Shown in pieces: positions 48,631-60,600 of a stretch of DNA of 64,000 nucleotides. The DNA comes from Hymenolepis diminuta (lineage: Eukaryota > Platyhelminthes > Cestoda > Cyclophyllidea > Hymenolepididae). Every line of letters starts with the position of its first letter. Within the stretch, counting starts at the first letter, position 1. A model generated the notes under the pieces. The model worked only from the letters and a program-made list of their open reading frames with translations, was not told the DNA's origin and did no database searches. The position numbers and the translations under genes were made by a program. The stretch spans positions 81,061 to 145,060 of the forward strand of contig CAADRB010000108.1 in assembly GCA_900708905.1 (NCBI GenBank), read 5' to 3'.

Positions 48631-51600
48631 GTTAGTTAGTTTTCACTGAATTTATGAAATACGTTAATATTCCACTTAACAAATGTATAACTCGAATATA
48701 TTAATCTTAATATTTTTTTGAAATCGATGCGATTTAGTTAAAGTTTTCATTTTATTTTGGTGAATTACGCTGTGAGTGCTTTCGATATTGCTGCTTGTTG
48801 AAATTAGACTATTTCAGGTCGAAAATAATCCCGCTTAATTAGTTTGCGCGCCACTCAAAACCACTAAAACAAAGCAGCTTTATTCATCGTTTTTTGCTGT
48901 ACTTGTTGCAACCATGAATCACAAGAGTAGGGTTATTAAAAGGCTGATGATAAAACTTGTTGAAAAATTTTTAAAAACATAAAAAAATTGAGATTCGGTG
49001 CTAATTTTAGGCATTGATTTGAATAAATCTCCGCAGATTTTATCCACGATAACTGGCTAACCAACAAATTTTAAAATTAAAGAACGCGTAAGACATTCCG
49101 AAAATGGCTCAAAAATTTTGAAAAAATCCATTTAACTTTTACTTGCAAACCGATGTTTGCTAACCACCATTTTGGAATCCCAAGCCAGATATGGAATCAG
49201 AACTACTAATGCGTCAGTTTATAAGGATTTCAACCATTATGAGTACTTAAATAACATAAAGTTTCTCTAATCCTAGCACTAAAACTCATTTATCAGTGGG
49301 ACCAAATTAAGCATAAAATCACATAAAACTAATGGTTTTCCAAAGGCTAACAGGTACAAGATCCTTTCTCTGGAGAGAAGACCAAGAGTTGGGCTAGACA
49401 AATATGTATTGAACAATTGGAAGATGAATGAGAGGGGCAAGTAGGAAAGAGTAGGAAGTGGAGACGTCAGTACTGAGTGAGTACAATCCGAATTGTAAAG
49501 AACAAACAAAATGAGGCACGATTTTGTATTCTTTGTTAACTGAAGAGTAACTGACAGTTAAGGCAGAGGTATGGGTGAGTAGGCGCACAGCACATAGAGA
49601 GATCGAGCAAACCTATGAGTCAGAGTGTTCAATCATCACAATCAAAAGGGTCAAAAGAAATTAAGAAATATGTTTTCAGTAGCAACAAAATAGTATACAA
49701 TTGGAACTCAGCCATGTTAGAAAAGTCTCCGCTGTTATCAACAACCTAGTTTTGCATACTGGAAAAGACACGTGTATGGGGATAGTATGACGTACAAAGT
49801 TAATTCAAACTGTTAATAAGCTCACACATTTAGTGTTCTGACTATGATCTTAACTTATTCCCTGAATCTTTTATCATTTCTTATTATAGTCATACTGTTT
49901 TCCTTGATTAGATGTTTGTACATGGACAGAAATTATAAAACCATTTTCACTTTGCCTTAAATGATAATAAATAAAGAGATTGTTTGCAAAAATTATTTCC
50001 TCCTATATATATATATATATATATATATATTCGACCCCACATAGTAAATTCTTCCAAGCACGAATTTTATTAAATAGTAAATAGTGAACTCACTATCATT
50101 TCTCCCTTTGTTAATTAAAACCTTTGAATTAACCTAATACTTTCACAATTTTTAAACAAAATTACTGCTTTGTTATTTGTACTGAAATTCATAAATCGTC
50201 TGCTTCCAAAATGAAATCTAGCCGTCACTACGACCTACTCAATTAGGCAATAAAATCAACAGCAAGCGTTGTAACAGGTTCAACTGACTTGAGTTTTCTC
50301 CCTAAAAATGTAACATTAATGTAGCGATCCTCATAGTTGACTTATCACTATGGCTCAGTTTATAATCAGAAACGTGTCGAGGTTCTAAGTTTAAAAATCC
50401 ATNNNNNNNNNNNNNNNNNNNNNNNNNNNNNGAACTACATCAGGAAACTGTATTTAATTTCGAGCATAGTAGTTGTGCGCCACTGATGCAGTAGTTAATG
50501 TGCTTGTGCGATGTCAGAGGTCAGTCCACATTCATGATGCCGTTCCTCTATCACAAATGGGCATTTGAAAATCTTTCCTAAGTGGATTTTGAAGTTATCG
50601 AAGACACAAGAATAGCAGCCTTAATGAAATTTTGAATTCAATACAGTCTAGCAAAGAATTTAGACTTAAATGAAATTTCATTCATTAGATATTCTTCTAA
50701 TAACTTTTTAACACAACTTCTAAGTAGATTTTTAATAGGTATATTTTCCATCGCCTCTGCGAGTAAGTTCAATGTAATCATAATTTCATTTTCCAACTTA
50801 ATCATATAACAAAAGTATTACAAATTCGGGCTGTCAATTAATTTGTGGGTTTCAAGGTGTTGCAAAGTTCGATTCATGTTTCAAGATATTAAATACGCGA
50901 ACACTATTAATTAATTAAGTCAGATGTGTAATCATCATAATGCAAAAATTACTAAACGATAAACTTGAAAATCAACAAAGATATTTTTCATCTGCAGTTT
51001 CCATATATTTTATTCTGTTAACAATTAATAATGACGTAAAGAGAACAAAGAAGCTTAATTTTTATTTGACATGTTTTCACTTAACTATTTATCTTAATTT
51101 AATAAAAACGAAAGCGTCATTTTTTAACTGATTTAAAACAATCGTACATCGTTAATTAATCTTTAGCCTATTGTTGTCACTTCACCGTCAGTTATTCATG
51201 TGGTCAGAGAAGAAAATACATTTTTGTATGTACTTCTATCATAAATCCAGATGGCCTTGACACCAGTAAACTTAATGTTTAATATCTTTTTTACATATTT
51301 ATTTATAAAAATTTACTTAGAGTGGCTATATATATATATATTTTCTTCTTTTAACTAAGCGGGTAATTCTGCAAATTATAAAAACTGTATCTAAAAGAAG
51401 TAAGTTTAATTTTAATTTCGACTAGTGTACAGTGGTACCAGCGCACTTTGATCCGGAGGTCTGCATGGTCACTTTTTTATATTGCACACTTACTGACTCA
51501 TACCCCTGTCCCAACTGTCAGATACTCACCAATGAGCAAAGATCACCTTTATACACAATTCCACTTTCACACAGCTCTGCTTCCTACAACGCTCTGCTTT

Positions 51601-54600
51601 TCCTCTCTCCTTCCTCTGCGATCGCCAAATACACTCCTGGTCCATATCAACTCAAGTTCTTCTTGTTTGTTTTAGATGTTCAGGTCACTCAGACTTCCCT
51701 GTAACCATGCTTTATCTAAAGAGGTTGAAATTTCACTCTCTAAGATCTCACGGTTGTGACAGATTCTGTTTATTATTGGTCGAATAATTGTGCTAAAATT
51801 AAAAAAGACCTTCTTTAAATCCTTGTTCAACATCTCTTGTACTGTTAATAAAATTTTCCCAAGAGTAAATTTAAGGAAAAACAGAATCTTTTTGCAAAAT
51901 TATTGTAACCCAAATATGCTCTATGTGTTTTGTTGATTTGAATACGAAATGCACATGGATATTACCAGTTCAATCTCTATTCAGTGCCATACCAATTAAA
52001 TTGTCCTCAGATAAAGTGTGCTTTCATTTAAAATGACATTTTATTTCCGATGAGCGACTTATTTTCACCCTTTCTTAATGGATATTACACAATCATCGCA
52101 ATTTGCATTAATGTACATCAAGCCCAGATATCTGACTTGGGGTCAAGAACTCTTAACGCAAACAAGCCTCATATAAACATTTCCTAGCGAAAGAACCTTT
52201 TCATTTGATGAAGAATTTCGGGCGAAATTTGTAATGAACAAGGTGATTGGTTTCAGAATTAGATACTTTATATTCAAGTTGGCTCTATAAAAAGGGACCC
52301 ATAAAGAGCCCACGTGTCACGAGGTCTGATTTGGAACTTCCGTAAGTAGCTTGAATTTTCAATCCTAAAACCTGCGATCTTAACTTTTCTGGCGGTCTTT
52401 ACATCGAAATGACTGTATTACCTCTGCAGTGATCTACCACGAACTTCGCAATCAAACGCTGGGATTTTACAACTTCTCGGTCTACCGACAACTTGGCACG
52501 TTCTGGGACATCTTGAAAGCTACAAAAGCAGTTCCTTTTCAATTAGCCCGCAGATTCTTCTTTACAGTAATATTAAGTATTGTTTTTATTAAATTAAGTT
52601 TATAAATACAATACCATTTTGGTAAACAAATTAAAAATGAAATAAGAATGCAGACTCCCATTATTTAATTATCTTCTTCCATTTTGCTCAATAATTGCAC
52701 TGTTCAAAAAAACCGATGAGGAGCATAAAATCGAACCTGAAACTGAAATGCTTTTCAACAATTCATTTCAATTAATTCAATTGAGATTAATATTAACCTC
52801 ATTTTATTTATGAATTCTTTAAATTTAGTGCCTTCATTTTCCTTCACTAGAATCTTATTTTAAATTAAAATAATGCTAATTCAACAAGTTAATTTCAATT
52901 ATGAAATTGTTTTGCCTATTCTCATACTTTTCCCATACCTTAGCAAACAAATAAAAGAATGCAATGGTCATTTATATTTCGTCTTAAATTTTGAAAATAG
53001 TTATTCTTGTCGACCGTCATTAGTTTAGAAATCGTATATTACGTTTTAAACACTTCAGTTGAAGGTCAATATTTTTCACTACAAACTCCTTCATTGACCG
53101 AGTGTCAAAATAAATTTTGTGTAGTGTAGTTCGACTTGATTATTAACAAGCAAATTTCTTAAAACGAAATATAAGTTTGAGCAGTTTTTGCTGGTACTCA
53201 GAATACATAAAGTTAACTCGGCCTAACTTTACTAACGCAAATTATTCGGTCTTTTTGATCAAGAGACTATATCGAAAGTGTGAATGTGATGTATTAACTT
53301 TCGATATAACTTTTAGATAGTAGAAATAAATGTGAAGTGGATAGATTTCGGTCATGAAACTAAGATTTTATATAGTTCCACTCGCGATTCGTACCATATT
53401 ACAGTATTCCTGCCCCGAGGTATATGAAAGCATACTATCGAAGGCGATCTGAATAAAAAATTACTTTGTATGGTCGTTTCAAAGAGAAAATGGTAGTATA
53501 ATGGTAGTATTTTATCTATCCTATATCACATAAATTCGTCGGTTAGCAGAACACAAAGCATGCCAGGAACTGACCAAGTTTATTACATTAGGCCTTTCAG
53601 TCACTTCTATATTTCGTATAAGTTTAGGTTCGAGGATTTCACAGTCCACCTTAATTCGGCCCAACCAATTCAGTGAGATATAGAGGAAATTGATGTTACT
53701 TTCAGATTCAGAATCCTTTGATCAGTGAAGTACCTAGTAATCTCCTAGCTGTAACGTCGAAATTTACCTGATTATGTCATTGCCATTTCAATGTGTAACA
53801 AAACCAAACAATGAGCTTAAACGGAAAAAAGACTCCATAGGGAAGTTGATTGCACCTCACAACCAAAACAATATTACGTAAGGAATATGCCGGTTTTTCT
53901 TTTAAAATTGGATCAAATGTTGTCATGAAGTTGGTTTAAGATTTAAGATAATTAACTAAGAAAATCTAATTTGGCCTTAGTGAAAATTTTCAATGCATGT
54001 TGTTTTGCGACTGACAAATTACGTATGATGATTATTTAACCCAGAGAATGAACTGTAGCATGAAATTAAAAAAGTACATTTTATAGTACGGAGCATAATC
54101 AAAATGATTATGATTTGTATTAATTGCTAATCACGATATTATTACTCTAATCACTAGGGAGTGTTCAAACAAAAGGGATAGTGTTATAACTAACTGCATT
54201 CTCTCCCGATGTCAAAAGTCCATAGTTCAGGATCTGACCTAAGTTTCCTGAGAAAGTTCACGTCAGTAATTTTCACAACTTATTAAATGAAGCAGTTGGC
54301 TGCGTTATATATATAGTACGATTACTCTCTTATTACTTCTCAAAGTTAGTTTTGAATGCTTTTATGCCATGTTCGTTTTACGTTTTAATACGCGCCTAAA
54401 ATGAATTCGAACGGGCGCATCTTATCGTTCCACATGGTGAAATCGCAGTTGAAGGATATCGATTGTCCATTTCACTTGCCTCACCCGTGGTGAATCAGAA
54501 TTTGTTTGTGAGATCTCACATACGTTGATATTAAGGCATGTGATGCAAACACTCGGCTCTTATACTCTCATCTCCGTTCTTTGACTCCAGACTCCGGTAT

Positions 54601-57600
54601 ATATATATATATATATATATATTTACATATATATGATGTGTTAAATAAAGCATAGCTCAATTTAATCCTTTTGTAGACCTAACTAATTAGTTTTACCCTA
54701 TTTACTTTTAAAAATGCGAGAACTCCATTAGTGGTTCATAGTTTTTCGGAATCTGGGAATTATTTTTCTAAATTCTTTTCCTCCTGCCTTTCCCAAAAAG
54801 TGTTAAATAACAAAGCATTTATTTCATAAAAGATGATGAACATTAACCCAGCAGTATGCATAGATGGAATTATAGGTCTAAGAGACGCACAGGTAATAAA
54901 TATTCTCATACAAGCATTGTTCCCTATCCATTTTATTATTGAACCATTGTAACATTATTTCGTCTTTTAAATGGTTCATTGCATGGAGAACATTTTCATT
55001 ATTCAACAGATTAAGTGGCCACTTTTGTTACAAATTTGAAGATTAAAAACTTCACAAGTCTACAAATTTTTAAAAAATGAAATCAGAAAATATGTGATTG
55101 CATACTATTTGGTGATCATATTACTCCAGATGCTGGATATTGTACAAATAGATAACCTTTTAGCAAAATATGAGTTTGATTTGTATGTTCGTGGCGTTGC
55201 AGTCAACGGACACGCCTCAAGTCAGAAGTTATGGAATCAAGACTCTTTAAAACATATCTAATAAACAGTTAAAATTGTGAGTTTCGCAAAAGAAGCTTCA
55301 AAATTTGTCTATTCTACCGAAATCGAGGATTGAAAGACATTTCCTTCAAACTTTATACACCTATTATTTCTCCTATCCATCTATCCGACCCTGACGTCGA
55401 AAAACTGCTTGATTAACGTTATAGTACAATAAACAAATGAGTTTTGTTTTGTAAATTTACCTATTTAGCATCACTGGAATAGACAACCGATAGAACGCCG
55501 ACGAATATTGTTCAAGGTCAGAGAGTTTGGTCTCTAAAGTTATCCATTGTTCTTAGCAGTACCCAGACGCACGCTATTCCTGATATCTTGGTTATTTATA
55601 AAGACTTTATGGGTAGGGTGGATCCTCAAACGCCAATTATTATGACGGGACTTTGAAGATATAAGCAATTTGTGTTGGACTGATAACGTGCCCGTCTGTG
55701 AAATCAGGATTTTGAAGCCTACTGGTGCATATTCCATGAGTGGATTGTATAATTTATGTTCCTCATCAGAGGGGATCCCCGATGCTAATCCACCCTTTCA
55801 CCACAATAGATAAGTATTGAAAACGCTCTCCCTTAGGCGTTAAATTGTCTCAAAGATGAAGCCCTTCAGTTTTCCTCCTGCAAATTACACTGGATCTGAC
55901 TCAGTCATAGCTGTAGCTGCAAAACAGTTGCAACCTTGATTTACATAGGTAATCTAGCAAAAGAAGTCATGATTAGCATAGTTAAAACAGAGAGGCTTGT
56001 ATGATTTTTGATGTAACAACCAAATTATATCGACTTAACTTCATTATTTCCTGCAAGTATTGCAGACAGATGTGTTAAATGTTTGCATTTTCTCTTTATA
56101 ACCATTTTTTCATTGGAAAAGTGATAACTAACTTTAATAGTTAGATTTCACCCAGGTAAAACTCCAGTGAACACTCATAAGTTTAAAATGCCTTTGAGAG
56201 ACTCATCTACTTGGTCACTGCATTAAAAAAAACAAAGAAATTAAGTGATGCGATCGGGCATTCAATTACTTCATCTGGCCATCAAGATCTGTTTATCATA
56301 GATATGAACTTATCATAAACTGGGGACCAGATCATGAACATTGATTTTGAACATTTGAAAATGAATTAGTAGATTCTACCACATATGGGAAAGTTGACAA
56401 ATCATTGCTCCCAGAATTGAAATGGAGTAAAATTTATGTGTCCCATTGTAGAAAGTGCATTTTTTGCAATAACGAAACCTAATTTTAATTAGTTTTTATC
56501 GTTTTCTTTATTTTAGATGTTGCTTGAAATGATCCCAAAACTGCGAACTGAAGTACGCTTCCAATCTTCTTAATTTGAAGTATATTTTAATGTCAATTGT
56601 AAAGCTTAGCAAAAGTCTCTCTTTCGTATTATTAGAAAATTGGCGCAGCGAATTTCGATAGAATTGAACAAGCACTGCAATTCGTGATTCAGTTTTTAAA
56701 AGATCGGAAACTTGACGCATGCTTTTCAATATCAATTGAATGTCAACCTTATGCCGCCTATAATGAAGTAAGAAATTGCCTAATATTAAAAGTACCTTCT
56801 ATTGTCAACGTGAGGCTGGCAAGACTAGGATGGTACATGTCGTAGACGCGCCCTTGTTCAGAGCATGGGATTGTAATAAATACATATAATAGGGCGGTTA
56901 TTTTTATGAAACTTAAAACCCTTCTGAAGACTGAACAAACTGAAGAATAGCAGTTTAATAAAGGACCAGAAATATATTAGCAAACAGCCATTAATGAATA
57001 GGATAGAGCATGAGAAGGAAGAGTGACAGTGAGATTTGAAATGTACAAATCCCCTATAAGAATCTAAACTTTGGGACTTTAAATCTCCAACTTGCAAGAC
57101 CTTATTCTATCTCTATGTATGTATAATCTTATAGTATCACTATTAACAAATAAAATGTAATGAAAACAGGCATTAAGACAATAAAGATTTTTGATAAAAG
57201 CTTCTATTAGTTAACATAGACTTCGACGCCTACTTTCAAGTACTAAGAATGAGTGAATGATAAAATTGTTTGGATAAAGTATATTTAATCGTCAAACGGC
57301 AATTTTTGGCTGACAAATGAACAGTTAAATTGCTTGGTTTGTACTGGAAAAAGAGAGATATGAAAGAGAGACAACTTAAACAACAAGATTTATAATTTTC
57401 CATATGCTAAATTAGGCTTGAATAGTTGGAAAACATTCAAATCAGTCTTAGTTATATAAGGCAATTAAATGATAGCCGCACAAAAATGAAAGAGTCGGAG
57501 TCATGTTTATGAGGGTGTGGGGCGGAAGTTGTAAATAATTGCTGACATAAATGAGAAGCAAGGGGTACTAGGAAAATAGCAAGAAGGTACAAAATAGGTA

Positions 57601-60600
57601 GGGATAGTGTAGGCTACTAATACACGTTGCTACTGAGGATTTGGAAGTAGACTAAGCCAACAACTTCGCCAGCCAGTAAGGATGGACAGATCAGTGAGAA
57701 GGACCCGAGATATACACCATTACAATCCCATGTAACCTTAGGCGGAAACGACCAGTGGGGAAAGTGGGAAGGAAAAAATTATTAGCATTTTTCCTTGACG
57801 AAACTATCATTTAATTTATGTTATTTTATTCTTTTATATTGAAAGAATGTTTAACTATTGAATTGTTTGTTCAACCTACCGAATAACCAAGTATGTTGTA
57901 CAAACTGTCCAAAGTAATTGGATCTTGCAATATAAAGTTCCAGTGTCTTAAATTTGTCTCCCTCTTTCACCAAATTATTATTTCGAAGATATTTTGAGAC
58001 TGTTAGCCGAAGTTATATCAGAGAAATGGTTGCTTCCACTCATTCACGAATTCTTTGATGTCTCTTTACTCACTTTTATTTCTTTCTAACTCTGTTATAT
58101 TCATTCATTCAACCACACCAGATTTATGAGACGTTCCGTAATAAACCTTTATTTAGACCACAATTCCTACATATTAATGCACCACAATTTGCATCGATGC
58201 ATTTCATTCCATGATGCGACATAGACTCTGATATTCCTAAGTGAAGTTAGCTTCAATACTTTTGTTGCTCAATTTCTTTACTAAATTATCATTTTCATTA
58301 TATTCTGCGTAAAATAATATTTGCAGGAACTTTATTTCCTAATGTGTCAATCTCTCTTATGCAATTTCTCCCCGCATTTCCTAGCCTTGGGAATTGTGAA
58401 TTTCTGCATTTATGCTCAACTGTGTGGGATCATAATCTAGCTATAATATAGAATAGCGATTTTATTAATGCAAATTTAGGAAAAATCTGCTTTTATACGA
58501 ATGGAGAATCGCACAAATACGTAAATTTTATTACGGATTTTAGTCAATCACTTTTTATTTATTTCATTAGGATTTTTTTTATTCTCCCTTTGACTCACTC
58601 CGTGCGTTTTAAACATCCGGAGTGATTGAATTATTAACCGATTAGTTCACTGCATCAGATCATCCAGAATTTCCACGCAGACTTTGTTATAAATGCAAAA
58701 GTGAAAGAAATAAAACACTTGTTTAAATCAAACAAATTTCAGATTCACGATATCCGGTGCCTATTGAGCGGTTGTTTAATTATGGTGATCAGTCTTCTCA
58801 ATTCAATTAATTTTTCACTTTCCAAAGTTTGAGAAAGTAAAATAATCTAAAATGAACTTAATATAGCGGAGCTCAGTAAGCAATATTCACTCAAGCTGAA
58901 CCATGAACCACAAATGGGGTACATTTTTTGACTGGAGGAAGTCAAAAAGGTGCGGTGTCTGAAAGGGAGTTTATCATGTGATCAAACTCTTGGACCTGAA
59001 TACCGTATTATTCAAAAGTCTGCGCCTGTCAACAGAATCGGTTAAAAAGATAAATGTTATCTCGACTAGAACACAGTAACTCCGGATGTTGAAATGAATG
59101 TTAGTTGGTCTCGCATTATATTTCAGTATATCAAAATTGATGGTTTTCCAAAAGATATTTTGAAGAGAATCACATTAATTCTGACTTTCATTAACTATTT
59201 AATAGGAATTGATATTTTAATCCAAGATATATCAAATAAATAAATAACTATTTACATTCATAACATAACATCTTGGGTCTTACTTTAGTCGAACTAAAAA
59301 GCATTGAGTTGTCTATAGTTTACAAAGAAGAGGAGCTCACTTTGTGATATCCGAGTGTTTAATGTTCATCCAATATGACCCTTCACTTCATGGGAGAGAT
59401 TATGTCCACTGTATTCAGAGTTTGTTGGTCAATTGATTCAATTCTGTGGTTAGTCATGCTACTGTATCCTCGGTTAATTACTCTGTATTTTTTGCAGCGA
59501 AATGCTCAGGATGTGACCGGTTGCTATGCATTTAACATGGCACAACTCAAACTGGATCAAACTGTAACCAAGCCAATGTATCACTTTGAACAAAATTTAA
59601 TAGAAACAAATACTTTAATCTTAGGAAAATAAAATAAACATTTATATATGTTTTATTTAAATAATGATAAGAAGTTGCGACCTCGTTCCGTCTTATTACC
59701 TATTAATGGGAAGTTAACAGAGTATAACACTTATTATAATGGTTATTGCAAATGATAAAGAAAAATACTAACATTATTAATCAAAGAAAGTTTCTTAATA
59801 CAAAAAGAGAAAAATTAAGAAGAGTTGGTTAATAAGGTTACAGCATCGAAAGAATCTTACGTTATTTGATTTGGGATCCAATGGAGTGTGTAAGATAAAC
59901 TCTCTGTGATATGCTCTAATTCTGTAAAGTTTAAAGTGTGATCCTTGGATCTCTGATTCAGTTCATGTCCAAGATATTCAGTCTACTGGTCATTTGATCA
60001 GATCAGGTTGTTGGTTCGTCTCTTCTGATAGTTAGATCGGAGAGTCGGTGCTAGCTAGTAAATTAACGATTTACCACAATATTCATTCCCTAAGTGTTTT
60101 AAGAATCATTGGAATGCAATTCATTTGGGAATAGAAATTCATCCAATTGTAGATGACGGTCAAATCAATTCCACTATAAATTACCTTAAAATCTGTAAAT
60201 ATGCATAGATATTAAAAGATCAATTAACTTAAATCCAAATAATATTTGACAGAAGTTCGTAAAAATGTCTTGAACACCTTCATTTGAATGTCGACCGTTT
60301 TCACAGTTGCATCTAAGTGACTCTATCCTAATCTTTGTTTCACTAAAATATGTAATCTAGAATAAAATAACGGAATTTTACTTCATTCGCTTCAGAAAAG
60401 AGGGAAGTATGAACTATCTAAGGGATCATTTAAAACTGCTGATGAAATGGTGGATATATATCTTAGCCTAACGCGATCATATCCCCAAATAAAAAGGATC
60501 GTGGATCCTTTTAGAACAGAGGAATCGAAGGCTTGGATGAAGCTTAATGAGAGTTTGAAATCTCTGGAGGGAGACTCACAAGTTGAAATAGGATCTTCAA

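Larger units (their letters stand above)
48631..56516 (+). other. Large intron 6 of the ENO4-like gene
   Basis: 7886 bp from GTTAGT to TTTATTTTAG. It contains family A copies 5 and 6, SINE-like copies 3 and 4, three (TA)n tracts and the 29-N gap. A segment at 55870-55915 (reading SDSVIAVAAKQL) weakly recalls an ENO4 helix but lacks a fitting splice frame. Confidence 0.7.

Noticed and set aside
55870..55915. Extra ENO4 exon reading SDSVIAVAAKQL
   Set aside because: Weak likeness only, an in-frame stop soon after, and exons 6 and 7 already join directly in phase.
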